DNA of 64,000 nt from Gonium pectorale (GCA_001584585.1 LSYV01000039.1:182159-246158), one strand, 5' to 3'; shown: positions 42,201 through 55,100, counted from the stretch's first letter. A program made the numbers and translations. The notes: generated from the sequence alone by a model not told the origin.

Positions 42201-43969
42201 AGCGCGGCGCCGACCCGCTGCCGGCCCCGGACCCGCATGGCCCACCATCCGCAGTTGTAGCTGCCGGCACCGCCGCGGAACCCGCCGCCGGGCCGCCATT
42301 GTAACGCGGCGGGGTCCAGGGCGCTCGCCGCTGCTCGCCGCGCGGAGAACTCTGTTGCTGCGCGCCGCTCTGCGCCCCCTGGCCTGGGCTGGGCCCGGGA
42401 CTCAGTCCGCCCGGCCGCATCGACGGGCGGTCGACGAGCGGCCTCTGCATGCCGACTGCAGGGGCACACCCGGACCCTACGCCGGGGCTCGCCTCCTGCA
42501 GGCTGAGCTGGATCGCCAGTGCGAGCTCGGGCTCGTCGGCGCACTCGTCCTCTGCCAGGTTCCCGCGCCCGGCAGACCCAGAGGAGGGCTCGGCCGCAGG
42601 CCGGCCCCGCTGCTTGCCGCCAGCTGCGCCATCGACACCCCACCCGTCGGCGAGGCTACCTGCAGGGTGGCGCTGCCTGCCCCCAATCCGCTCCCAGCCG
42701 CAAGCTGAGTCAGCCTGCTGAGCGGATGGCGCCTCCTGGCTTCCCGGCTGGGCAGCTGCCGCATCTGCCGCCTGCCCCGCCGGCTGCTGCGGCGCCCGCA
42801 GCACGCCCCAGGCGGCCAGCCTCTCCAGCGTGTGCGCCCGCTGGCAGTCCAGGCGGGCCAGAGTGGAGGCCAGCTCGGCGGGGCCCGGGTAGCCGCCGTG
42901 GCGCCGACAGTCGCCAACCTCTTCAGCAAGCGACTGCGAGGCATCCGCGCAGAGCTGTGTTGGAGTAGCTACAGCAATACCGAACGGTATACATGTGCCA
43001 GGATCCCGGGGAAGGCAGTAGCAGGCACATTTAGGAGCTGCTGGTGGTTGGCGAGAACCTGCAGAGCTCTGAACGGATAGTCCTTGCTGGCGCTCCGAAG
43101 TACCACGACCACAGCCATTCCCTAACGAGAGCCATTCCTTGGCCCAGATCCCAGCGGGCCCAGCGGCCTGTGACACGGCGCACCTGCATGACGGAGCGGG
43201 ACTCCTCCAGGAAGCGACGCAGCAGGCGAGGCCGCGCCAGCAGGGAGTCGCTCAGCGCCAGGCAGCCGCCCGGGGCAGCCGCGCAGCGGGGCCCGGGGCT
43301 CGCCGCCAGGGGGTCAGCCACGTCGGCGGCTGCTGACTCCTTCCATGCAAACTGCAGGAGGCTCACCTGCAGCCGGGAACACAGGAATATCGTCAGGGTA
43401 TGTGACGGGCGCTCGCGATGCCCCTAGTGCGTGCATGTAACGGAACGCTGAAGGTAAACAGAGGGTGCAGCTGCCCAGGAGCGCGTCAGTCAGTGCAATC
43501 GCATTCTCACCAACTCGCTCGAGCCGCCTTTGGAGGACAATAGCGCCAGTAGCTGTGCGGGGGCGACCATGCCCGCCGGCGCGCCAGCGCCTGACGGCCC
43601 CGCCTGCCCGCCGCCGTCAGAAGTGGTAGCCCTCTCCCCCCTCGTCGCTCTGGGTGCCCTTGCGTCTGGGGCCCCGTCAACATTGCCGCCGCTGAGGGTG
43701 GTGTTTGCAAATGGGATTTCGGCCCCGCTTCCGTCGCCAAGCGGCTCGAGGTGCTGGGCCATTGCTTGGGCCGCTGGGTAGCTTTGAGCTGCCGCGAGGT
43801 CCGGGTCGAAGGCAGTCAGCACTTGTTCTACGAAGCAGCACCGCTGGCAGCCGGCCAGGGCACGGACCGCGGCACGCAGTTCGACGCGAGGCACCGCCAT
43901 GGCTGCACGACGCTGCGCCACCGTGCGCAACTGAACCACCCAATCGACAGCTGTCTCGGACTGCGCCAT
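39214..43969 (-). CDS. RING finger protein with ubiquitin-interacting motif
   Basis: Nine exons, read from high to low: 43511-43969, 43184-43366, 43029-43058, 42088-42954, 41601-41864, 40297-41376, 40051-40149, 39686-39826, 39214-39375. Every junction is phase 0, giving 1094 residues from ATG 43969 (GACATGGCG). The C-terminus is a C3HC4 RING: CPVC, then VFGCGHQTCCAC, then CPICR, ending RIRVYS. This is close to the RING of plant RGLG/copine-type E3 ligases, but no copine/vWA domain is visible. A UIM-like helix, ADEPELALAIQLSLQEAS, lies near 42495-42545. Between them are long Ala/Gly/Pro/Ser-rich stretches and two coiled-coil-like exons before the RING. The features fit an E3 ubiquitin ligase that reads ubiquitin through the UIM (inference). 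The 5' end is uncertain: a TQT-rich exon at 44164-44385 could splice in phase 0 to 43960. Confidence 0.75.
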
Positions 43970-44142
43970 GTCTTCCCCCGACGCCAGCAGCTTCAATGTT
44001 ATACGGCCTTGTCGACAGCCTGCACCACCGCCGTCTGTGTCTCCGCAGCCCGAAGCCCCAGGTCGCCGGTTTGCTGCAGGGTATGCGAACGTCTTGCGCA
44101 TCGGTAGCGGACGCGTTCAGCTGTTGCCAAGGCCACATTTTA

Positions 44143-44385
44143 TTATTCATAGAAGCCTACCGTTTCACTTTCAAGGGTCGTGCGCGCCACAGGCTCTGCC
44201 TGCGTCTGGGTCTGGGTTGAGCTGTGGAGCGTTTGAGTTGATTGGGTTTGAGTAACCTGATGGTTGTTCGCTTGTGATGTAGTCTGCGTGGCTGTGTTGC
44301 TATTGGCGAGCGTAGTTTGAGTCCCGACGTTGCCTACGTCCGAGTCAACCACAGGGGGCGGAGGCGGGGGAGTGTAGTTCACCAT
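44143..44385 (-). CDS. TQT-rich open frame, possible 5' exon of the RING gene
   Basis: An 80-codon frame from ATG 44385 to TAA 44143. It begins MVNYTPPPPPP and continues with a Thr/Gln/Asn/Ser-rich stretch holding five TQT triplets (NVGTQTT, TATQTT, VTQTQ, STQTL, STQTQTQ). TQT is the core of the motif bound by dynein light chain LC8. A donor-like site (GAAACG/GTAGGC) at 44163 would allow phase-0 splicing to the acceptor before 43961 in the RING gene. No domain is present, and chance low complexity cannot be excluded. Confidence 0.3.
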   Translation of the reverse strand: MVNYTPPPPPPVVDSDVGNVGTQTTLANSNTATQTTSQANNHQVTQTQSTQTLHSSTQTQTQAEPVARTTLESETVGFYE

Positions 44386-45363
44386 CTTCCAGGGAACTAG
44401 TCATTCGGTGCCAATTGCGAGGTTCACTATCAGCGGTTGACGGATATGTCCCGGACCGTCCGAAGTAACCGTACGCATGCACGTGCCGTAGACCATCGTA
44501 CGAGCAGAATGCCGGTGTCATCGTAGGACTGTGGTCCAACTTCATCGTCCAAACGCATGCAGGAGGAGGGGTGCCATGGACCCGTGGGCGGTGGCTGTAT
44601 CCAACCAAAGAAAGTACCCATCCCCAGCGTACGTGTACCCATACGCCATACCCTCCGACCAATGCTCTTCTCCCATGGCTCGAGCCAGTGCATCTGCACC
44701 TGGCCTTACTCTGGGTGCGAAGGAGCTCTTTGTCGTGCTAACAGCCACAACACTCATAAGTGGTTTAGTGACCTTTCGCAGCCCACAGAGCTGAGTGGCG
44801 CCCCTCTTCCCTCTCTTCCCTTCTCATGTGCGGTATGATGACTCGAGCCGTGCACGGCCTCCACGGTGGGCTCCCCATGTATCACGCCATCTTCATTACT
44901 TTCCCGTAACAGGGTTATTAAACGTCCGCATTGGCTTGCAAGGACGAAAACGGCATTGACCCTGTCCCCTGCTGGCATGCAAGCAGGTGATGGCCAGCGG
45001 GACGGCTTCCGCTACTGTTTCCGCTTGATGCACACGAGGGTCAGTCTGGGTTTGCTCTCGGGCCGCAGCGCGAACGCGACCTCATCAAAGCCCTTGGACA
45101 ATCAGGCCTACCCACGGCACCTGGAGCCCATCGGCGGCGGCGTTGGGTAGGAGAAGGCCGCGGATGTCTTCGCACGTCACCCGCCTGCTACACGTGCGCT
45201 CCCCTCCCTGGCAGCTTACCTGCGTGGGACGGGCGTATGTTTGTGCAACCGAGAACACATAATCAGTGCAACTTCAAGGACTTCCCAACGGCCCATTGAG
45301 TCATGCCTGTGTAAGTGCTGCGGCACGGCTTCATGCAGACCTCCAAGCAAAGTTTACAACGCG

Positions 45364-45385
45364 GATACAGATACAGATACAGATG
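45364..45385. repeat. GATACA hexanucleotide repeat
   Basis: Three GATACA units followed by a partial fourth (GATG). Confidence 0.8.
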
Positions 45386-46051
45386 ACAGGCTCCCCCAGA
45401 GAGGGGTTGCAGGCCACACGAGCCGATTGGCTCCCGACCCGCCTTAGCAGGGAGGGATGTGATGGCCTTGTTGCGACACCCCCAACCCGCAACTGCCGGC
45501 CAGTTCCCTCCATACTTCTGCTCTGAGGTGAGCTCCACTTCAAACCCAAATGAGAGCAACGTCACGAATGCCTTCGAGCCTTGGAGTATCAACACCGAAA
45601 GGACGTGCCGCGTCCTCTTCTGGAGGGGTGACCACAGAGAAGCCACAGAGCAGGCTATTCCTCACATTCTACGGCCCCGCATTTTGCTGTAGCTGTAATG
45701 TTCTTGCCCATGTTGACGGACGGCGCGACATTGTGGCAGCCGGGGCCTCGTGCTCCGGGGCATGCGCGTGCCCATGTACGCCCCCCCGCATGCCGCGGCT
45801 GCTGCACCCTACCGGGCACCTCGCAACACCAGACCGCGGGGCAGTGGGTGTTGAGGTTGGCGGGCGTCTACGCAGACCCCGCTCTCGCCTCATCTCCAGC
45901 CGTCGAGCCACATGAAAATGGTACAACTCACTGAGCCGTATCAGCGCGTGTCACGCGCACAACCAGCAACGCAACGCACGAGTCAAACGCTGATGCAACA
46001 TTGGCGAAGTATCGATACACGGACCCAAGAAAAACACCGCGCCCTGCCGGT

Positions 46052-46056
46052 TTACA
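46052..46056 (-). terminator. Candidate polyadenylation signal of SMC5-B
   Basis: TGTAA on the minus strand, about 100 bases beyond the last in-frame stop of the SMC5-B model. Confidence 0.4.
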
Positions 46057-46153
46057 TGTCACGCTCATGCGACACGGCGGCCCCACAGGCGCTCCGCGGC
46101 ATAGCCACTTGGACGTCTGGAGGCTCACGGGTTGGTAACTAGCCTCTGTGCAG

Positions 46154-49100
46154 TCAAAGGCTTGGCATCAGCCCTGAGCCCGTGACCGAGCGCCGCGACG
46201 GCCGAAGAAGACGAGGCGCTGCAACGGGGTAGGGAGAGTGGGAAACATGAGTAGGCAAGCGAAAAAGCCTTAAAAGTGGGCACATAGCGCACGCGCAGGG
46301 GCACACACAAGGGCCTGCGGTGCGGGCATGCCCGGGAAGCACCATCCTCCGTCGTCGTTCAAGTTGGTCACACGGCATCAACGAGATCGAGAGACACCCC
46401 ACCTTGATTTCCTGCCAGGGCAGTTCGCCAAGGCCCATGGGCTGGGGCTGCTGCCGGCGCTGCTGACCCGCGGGTCGGGCCGCATGCCCGTCATCCTCCT
46501 GCTGGGATCCGTCCGCCTGCCCTGCCGCGAGCAGCAGGCTGTTAGCCGTGTCGCCGCCGAGGGCCCCCGCGTTGAGCACGAGCATGTTTTGCACGAGCAC
46601 GTGGCGGCTGTAGCGCAGGTCGGCGATGACCTTGGGCGTCAGCAGGAAGCACTGCGGCGTGTCGGGGCGGCTGCTGCACTCCACCAGCAGGTTGAACACC
46701 TGGCGGGGAGAGGAGGCATCGCAACGGAGGAGATGTGCGAAGCTCACAATACCACTGCCGCACATCCTTAACCAACTCTGCAGGGTGCTGGGAGATGGGG
46801 AAGAAATGACTCAGCCTTTTTGCGCCGCGCCCGGTGGGCCGTCAGCGGGCAAACGCGCAAATGCGCAACAACGCGCGAGTAGACGCGCACCAGCCCTCGT
46901 CTACATACCTTCCGCTCGTTGCGCGCATCCATGCCCTGGTTGATCTCGTCGACCACCCGGAACGGCGTGGTCGTGACTCCCTGCGGGAAACGCAATGTTG
47001 CGCCGACACGAAATGGTGAGTCATCGGCACTCCAGCTGGTTTCGCTCAATGGCCCGGTACACCCAGTACGCGCCCACCCTCCGAACTTCGCATCCCGTAA
47101 TCCACATGCCGACCCGTCGGCTTGGGGCCACGGCAACGGCAGCCCATCCAGCCGGTGGGCTTACAGGCACGCCGAGGGGACATCGCGCTGGCCCGCAGCC
47201 TCCCACCCGCACCTGCAGTGCCATGAGGTACAGCATGGTGGCCACGGTGCGCTCGCCGCCGCTGTGTCGGTTGCGGTCCAGCGGCTGCACCGGCTCCTGG
47301 GGCCGGTAGCTCACCCTGGGCAGCGACAGTGGCGGCCGACCAGCACACAGCAACGGTCAACTTTGAAACACGGCCTAGCTCCAGACAGCGAGGCAAAACA
47401 CCGACGCGGCTTTGCACATATCAGACGATAGCAGCAACGAAGAGCTTTGCGCGCTCGGTTTTGAGAGCCCGGCCACATGGCCTGCATCATCCGTGGGAAT
47501 CCACATTTCTTTCCTATCCCCTGCCAGGGGAATTGAGCCCAGTGCCCACCTTATCTCGGTGGCATAGTCCTGGAATGCGTCGCCCGCCTCCCGCAGCACC
47601 ACCTCGCCCGCGCAGCCGATGGCCTTGAAGTGTCCCTTGACGCTGTCGTTGACGGCGGCCATGTGGCGCTGAAGCTCCGGCAGCCAGGCGGCCTGAATGG
47701 CAGGCAAAGCAGACGGGCACGGCACGGGGGTCGCCAATATAGAACGGCAGATGAAGTTGGTCTCCGGGAGTACAGCGAAGCTCGGGGAGGGAGGGTGACG
47801 CAGAAAGGGTGCCGGGCATGTGCGAGTGGTCGGACATAATGAGTGACGAGTGAGGAGCCACGACGCGACAGCCTGTAACGGCGCACTGCAGGGGGTGGGC
47901 GTGCGGCTCGCCCGTACCTTTCTGGCCTCGACGTCCGCCACCGCCGCCTCCAGTGCTGCCGTGGCGGTCTCGGTGTCCTTCCGGAGGCGCTTGAGCTCCT
48001 CCTCGCGCCGCTGCCATGCGTCCAGCACCGCCGCCTCGTCACCCCGCATCGCCTGCGGACGCGTGAGCCGCGCGGAGCCATACCTGGCTGAGCGGGGAAG
48101 CTTGCAAGTGATGCCGCTAGGGTGCGCACATTCCCCCTCGTATACCAAGTCGGCCAGCGAGGATGCAAACTGCTGAAAACTGTGTGGGCAACGCTTGGCT
48201 GTGCAGTGCGCACGCCGCATGTTCCCGCCCCACGCCCCACGCCCCGCGCACCTCCTGCGCGCGCTGCGCCTCGTCCTGCTTCTCGGCCAGCAGTTGCTCC
48301 AGCTCCTCCGGCTCGTCGGGCCACTGGGCCCACTCCCTCCGCAGCTCCGCGGCGGGCCGGTCCCGCCCGCCTAGCAGCTCCCGCGCGCGCTCCGCCGCCT
48401 CCGCCGCCCGCTCCTCCTCGTGCGCCAGGTTGTTGCGCGCTGCCGCCAAGGCGCCCTCCGCCGCACGCAGGTCGTCGGTGGCGGCCTTCACTGCCCGGCG
48501 CAGGGCCTGCAGGCCGGCCTGGGCGGACGCCACCGCCAGCTCCGGAACTGCAAGCTTGTGGTTGTGGGCGTGCAGGTCTCGGAGGAGCGCGAGCATGTGC
48601 AGCGCCTGCCGGGGCCAGGGTCGACAGGGAGGGAGGGGGTCCTTGTCAAGACGTTCGCGGCACGGAGCGGCGGAGCTAGATCACATATGCTGCACTGCAT
48701 GCGGCGGCGGGTTGCTGCGGGGTAGCGATGTGGAGGAGCACTGGGGAGAGGCGCTTGGGAGGACCTATTTGCAAGCAGACGTCAAACATACAACCACCAA
48801 CCGCTGATATGACATGGCACGGCACTGGCTTTCTCCTTGTAGGCATGTCGAGTGCGCCTGTGCATGATGACACCTAGTTTAGCGAGTTGGTGCGGTGGAT
48901 CATTGCGGCGGGTGGCCCATTTGCCAACGCAGCGGTGCACCACCACACACACATTTTCGGTCCAGCCCAGCACTACCAGCATTAAGTTATACGGGGATTC
49001 CTTGTCGGGTCGTCTGCGGGTCCGGCTGTACATGTATGGGCTGCCGGCTAGGATGCTTTGCTCGCTGTCTTTTTGCAGAACTATTTGAGCAGTCGTTTAC

Positions 49101-52100
49101 GCATATAGGACACACGCACACGCACACATACGCGCACACGCACGCACCCCACCAGCCCGGCGCCGCGCACCTGGGCTGCCACCGCGTCCAGCCCGGCCGC
49201 CAGCTCATTCCGCAGGCGCGGCGCCGCCGCGGCCGGGTCGCCCTGCCCCTCCAGCCGTCTCAACTTTGTGAGCGCGTCCGTCTCCTTCCGCACAATCGAA
49301 GCTCTCCTGTACGGCAGCCAGTACGGCAGATGCATAAGCAGAAGGGACCCGGAAGGCGCCGCTAGGACCGGAGGGGGACCGGGGAAGCCGACAGGCCTCT
49401 AACCCGCAACTGGAATGAGTAGCATCAAGCCAACGGCCAACCGGTCCTTCTACGCCTGCCGGACAATGGCAGCTGCAGGCATCCCACCAGGCAAAAAGCG
49501 CTCCACATGGGGGGCTCATGAGCCGCCGCAGCGAGAGGCCCTGATGACGAGGGCGAACAAGTCGTTTCGAACCCCAACAACTGCGAGGCCTAGCGCGAGG
49601 GCCAGTCGCATTCACACCTTGTGCTGTACCCCGACTTTTGCGCGACAATCCTCCGTTTCTCGTCGCGGATCTGTGCCAGCTCGCCGTCGAGCGTCCGCTT
49701 CGTCTCCTCGAGGCTTCGGAGCTCGCCCATGGCCGCGTTCCGCGCCTGCGGTGTGGTAGCACACCGGGTCGGGGCAGACGGTGGCGGGGTGCGGCAGCCC
49801 ACGCCCCCACCAGGATTGCGCCCGAGAGCAGAGCTGCTGCAAGTTCTGGTCCCCAGTACCGTATGCTCACGTGCTGGACCGGCATATGCTTGCAAATCGC
49901 CTAATCCATGCCATACCCACTCATGCCTGCAGCGGCGCCCGCAGCCCTCCCCGACGTCCCAAAACACACAACCCCGCGACCCGGCCTAGCATTCAGGCTT
50001 GGCATCGTACCTGCTGCAGCTCCGCCAGCCGCTGCTGCTCGTCGCCGTCCTCGGCCTCGCCCTCACCCTCCGCCAGCAGTGTTGCACGGCCGCACTCCTG
50101 CAGGCATAGGGGCCGCGGCACAAAGCAATGGAAAGGGCGCGCTTGGCGTGCGGAGGGGTCGAGAAGAGCACCCTAGTTGGGCCAGTTTGTGAAGAGGGTG
50201 CCTGGAGAACGGAGCGGGGACAGGGCTAGCAGGCGCACGTACATCTATGCCCTGGTACGACTGGCCGCTGAAGGCTGACGTCCGGATGTTGGTGAACTTG
50301 CCGAGGCGCCCGTCGTACGCCGGCGTCATGACGCGGCGGATGGGCGTCTCGCTAATCACCCGGTTTATGACGGCTGTGCTGTCGGTCAGCCTGCGGTATG
50401 CGTGCAATGGGGCCGGCGCGAGGGCGGGGGGGGGGGCAGGCACCCGGGCGATAAGCATGAGAAGCTCGGCAGCTGTGTATAAAAATAAGGCAACAAGCTG
50501 CCCGTGGCTGACGGCATCGGCGCCCATTCACACCCGTAGACCCTTCGACACCGGCTATGGCCACAGCCAACCGCGCGCTTGCGCAGCGGGCACGGCGCAG
50601 CACCCGCCCGCGCCGGCGGTGTGCCGCTGAGCAGCAGTCCACCCACGGACCGCCTGCTCGCCGGGCGCGCGCCCGCACGCACGCACGCAAGCACCTGCTG
50701 CCCACGTATGTCGCGTTGATGCCCGATGCATTGCTCAGGGCCAGCTTGACCAGGTGCTCCGCCTCAAACAGCTGGTCGAGCGTGTGCGTGATGCCGTAGC
50801 GCTGGGCCATGTCAGCGGTCGGCCGGCCGGCCGGGTACTGGATTGAGGCGTCGGGGTTGCGAACGAACAGCACCTTGTTGAGGAATTTCTTCCAGCGGCC
50901 GCCTGGTCGCGCCCGCTGGCTCGACAGCCAATCCTGGACCCTGTTGTTGTCTTCGCTGCAGGCCGAACACATGACAGTAGGGGGTCCCTCAGCGCCCAGT
51001 TGTGCATACAGTACACGGCAAAGAGCTTGCATGCCACCGCATACCACCAGGTGGCTGCTTCCCTGGCGGCACAGACCGTCACACAGTGGAACACAGTGGA
51101 AGCTCGGGGACAACCCGCCAACGCATTGACAAGGGAGGGGCGTTGCCATCACGGCCTAAGGGCATCGCGCCCCGCCCCGCCTATTCTTGCTTCCCCAAGC
51201 GATTCAAACGACATCCTCCCATCCGCCCCTCGGCCTCACATGTTCTCCGTCACTATGGCCGCCACGTTGGAGCCCAGGATCTTCTCGAGGTAGGCCGCCC
51301 AGTCGGGATCCACCACGGCGCTCATCTCCAGCAACACGGGCCCGTACACGCGGCCGTTGAACCTGCCGGCCGTGCGCTCCTCGTCGAGCCAGGAATACAG
51401 CGCCCTGCTGCCGGGGTAGCGCTCGTCCAGCTTGTTCAGCAGCCGCTCGCGGCGGTCATTGCGCCGGGCGGCGACAGCTACGCCGGAACGGGGAAAGCAG
51501 CGGCGCGGCGTGGGAGGTCACTAACAGAGCATCCACCGGCAATGAGTGCTGTACCAAAGAATCCGTGGCATAACGAGCTAGCAGCGGTGCGGCTGACTGG
51601 TCGAGAAGGGCATGATGCGGGCATCCCCGGCCGCGGCCCCATGCAGAGTATGGGCGCAGCGGACGACGCACCTTCAAGACTCCTAATCTGTTGGTCGATT
51701 TGGTGCAGCTCCCCGCGCTTCATCCCCGCCAGGTAGTGCGCTTCCGCCGCCTGCATACAACAGGTTTAGGGGCGTCACATTGGGTCCCCGTCTGGGCGCA
51801 CCCCCGCTGCTCAAGGCCAGCAGCCCAGCCCTCTGCAATTGCGGTTCAACGGCTGCTTAGTCCAGCGGCTCAACGCCCAAGGCCCCGAGGCCACCGAGGG
51901 TATTGCATGCCACGGTGGGCGATGTCCCTCCACTCGGCACGTTCTAGGAAGGCGCCCCATACTACCCGATTGTCGCGCGGGCGCATGGCCCACCTCCGTT
52001 CGGCCGTAGCCGCACTGCCCCAATTTTTCGAAGCTGTCAAGTCGCACGCTCATGCACCGCAACCGGCTTGATCCTCCAGGGTGCGGGTTCTCGACCCCAA

Positions 52101-55100
52101 GCCCCAGTTCCCTAACCCCCGGATGCTGCGCCTTGCTGCACCATGTCCCAATTCCTGCACACACACACACACACGTCGTCGTATGCGTTTTCCTTTTCAA
52201 CACACACACACGTGTAGAACGCGGCCCCCCACCTCGCCCTCCTTGGCCTGTTCCAGCTGCTGCAGCTGGGCCACTCGTACGTCAAGCTCGGGCGGCGGGC
52301 CCTCGGGGAGCTCGCTCAACTCCTCCCGGGCCTTGGCCACCTGCGCCCTGGCGGCGTCGCAGCAGTCCCGCCAATCCCTGGAGCGGGATCCCAGCTGCGT
52401 GGAAAGGCGGGGGTTCGGAAGCCATTGGAAAGGTAATAAGGACGACAACATGGGCTAGCACTGACGATAGCGCTGTGTTTGGGCGGAAGGTGCAATAGAA
52501 ACACATGGAACCTGTGCCATGGTGCCTTTTCGTCACGGGGGCACCTTCTTAGGCCCAGCGGAAACGCGAGCCCTTCCTTGCACGGGGGCACCTTCTTAGG
52601 CCCAGCGGAAACGCGAGCCCTTCCTTGCAAGCCCGCGTCACAGGTGTGAGGCGTGTTTGCCTCCTGGCCCCATGCACAGCTGAGCACCCTCTTGCTCGTT
52701 CCCCCATGCGCCGCGCGGGCAAGCGGTTATTCCAGGCAATAACGACACCCACCGACACGAGCGCGTCCTCCTTCTCTTTGTTGCTGTCTTCCAGACGGCG
52801 CATCTCCCGCGCGGCCGCCTCCACGGCCTGCTCCTTGGCGCGTGCCTGCTGCGTCAGCCTCCTCGCCGCCTGCTCCGCGGCGTGCAACGCCTGGAGCCGC
52901 GCGCTGCAGGCCACGGGGACATGATACATGAGGCACAGACCTCAGGCACCCATGAAGATAATGCAGGTCTGGTAGAAACGCCGAGGTAAGCCCGAGCATA
53001 AGTAAATAGCTGCCAAAGGACCTCGGAGCAAGCCTCGCGGCCGAGGTTGATCCTCGCCAGCCAGTGATCGCCGCCGGTGTCGTCCCCACGCTCGGCGCCC
53101 GTTTGAGCTACTCCTTCACCTGGCTCGACCGCCGCATAGCCCCAGCCGGCGACCGTGTTCGTGCCCCCTGCAACCCTTCAGCCCAGCGTCCATACCCCCC
53201 CTGACCCACTTCAATGGAGCCTGTGCCGCCGCCTCCCGCTGCTGCGCGGCGACCACGTCCTGCTCCGTGCGGGCCACCTGGTCGCGGGCCCGGGCCGCCT
53301 GCCTAGTGGCCGCCTCCCTCGCCTGCCACGCCACCTTCTGCCGTATCTTGTCCACCTGGACACACACGTCGCACATTGCCGCATGTCGGAAACGAGCCAA
53401 CGATGACGGGGCCTGGGCCTGGGCTGCCTGGATGCTGGGCGGACTCCCAGATGCCGTTCACTTCCACATTGTGATGCAATGTGGAAGTGGACGGCATCTG
53501 GGATTCCGCCGCACCGGCGTAGGCGGGGCCCCCTTGCAGCCATGCCACAGCATGGCGAAGGTAAGAGGCATGGCACCGAGCGACGCAGACCTCAGGCGGC
53601 GCTCACCTCCCGCCGCAGCGCGTTCCGCCGCTGCAGCCGCCGGTACTCGGGCTCCGCGGCGGAGTGCTCTGCCTCCAGCCGCGCGAGATGCTTCTTCAGC
53701 TGCTCCAGATCCTTCAAGCACAATGTAAACCATTGCATAAGGGCACATTATTGAGCACAGCTTCATCGCTCCCGCTTACGTCTCTCGCTGTTGCTCAGGC
53801 CACTGCAGTCTCTTTCCAGTCCGCATGCCCGACAGCAGACTACAGATATGCGGCATGCCCCGCAGCTACTTGCCGAGCGCTCTCCCTGCCCCTGGGACCT
53901 CGTGCTTCCTCCCAAACACCAGCAGCACCCCCTCCCACCTCACCTCACGCTTCCGTGTGAGCTGCCCGCTGCGCTGCTTGAGCTCGTTGTGCTGCCGCAG
54001 CAGCGTGCCGTCGCCGATGGCCTCCTCGGTGCACTCCAGCAGCTGGGCGGGGTTGAGGTTGGTGAACTCCTGCACACGCTCCTGCGAAGCAGTGGCGGCC
54101 AGAGACCAAGGCTGTAAGAGCTGACTTGACTGCACAGCCATCGCAACAGTTTAAGACAGGTGTTCGTATTCTTACTCCCACGGTGTTCTTACTCCCTCGA
54201 ACTACAGGCCCATAACAGGTTCAGGACTCCAGCTTGTCATCGGCTCCGACTAGCCCCTGCAGCGCAGCGCCACGCGCGCGGCCCGTTTGTCCCGCCTGGG
54301 CAGACCTGGGGCAGGAACTGGCACAGGTTGTCGAAGTGGATGCCCAGCGAGCGAGCCAACTCCACCACGCGCTTCTGCGGCACCTCGCGCCCATCCACGC
54401 GCCAGACCGTGTGGACTCGCTCTCCGCCGTCGCCAGCGTCATCCTCGCCGTCGCCGTCATCGTCGTCTCCGCCGCCGCCCGCCCCAGCGGCGCCGCTGCC
54501 GCCGGCCGTGTTGGCGCGGCGCCGCTTGCTGGGCCGGGCCCCGGCAGCCCCCCCGGCGCCGTCGGCTCGCTCGGTGCGGCGGAAGACGACTATGTCGGGA
54601 TTGCCGGGCCCGCCGCAGAGAGTGATCTCAATCTCAAAGGCGCGGCTGCCCCGCCGGATGAGCTCTGAAGGTTTTGTCTGGCGATTGAGACTCTGTAAGA
54701 CAGGTACGAAAGGGTCCATGAGACCGCGAGCGAGTGTAGGGTCTAAGACACTGGCTAGCGGCTGTAACGGCGGCAACGATCACAGGCAGGCAGGACTGAT
54801 GAACGATCTCGTTCCTCCGCTCCGTGGCGGCAGGCGCGGGAAGCCGCCCTACACGACGCACGGACAAGCGATGGCGTTGTGTTGTCTCTCCTTCCTCCCA
54901 ACACACAAACGCTCTGCTGCCGCCCACGGCAGCATGCCCCTCCACGCCTCCACGTGTCCCCACCTTCATATTCCCCGCCAACCCCATGCAGATTGCCGTG
55001 ACCACCGAGCTCTTCCCGCTGCCTGAGCGGAAAGGGTAGACGGGGAGGGGCACACGCGGGATAGGTGTTTCGGGCAGGAGAGAGAGAAGGATAGGCAACA

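Larger units (their letters stand above)
44386..46153. other. Intergenic region upstream of the RING gene and downstream of SMC5-B
   Basis: No gene is supported. The sequence is less GC-rich than the genes around it. It holds a short GATACA repeat (45364-45385) and a TTACA at 46052-46056 (TGTAA on the minus strand) that could end the SMC5-B transcript. Confidence 0.45.

Noticed and set aside
44386..44760. Minus-strand frames (GMAYGYTYAGDGYFLWLDT and others) considered as extra 5' exons
   Set aside because: No consistent splice chain joins them to the TQT-rich exon, codon usage differs from the genes, and no domain is seen.
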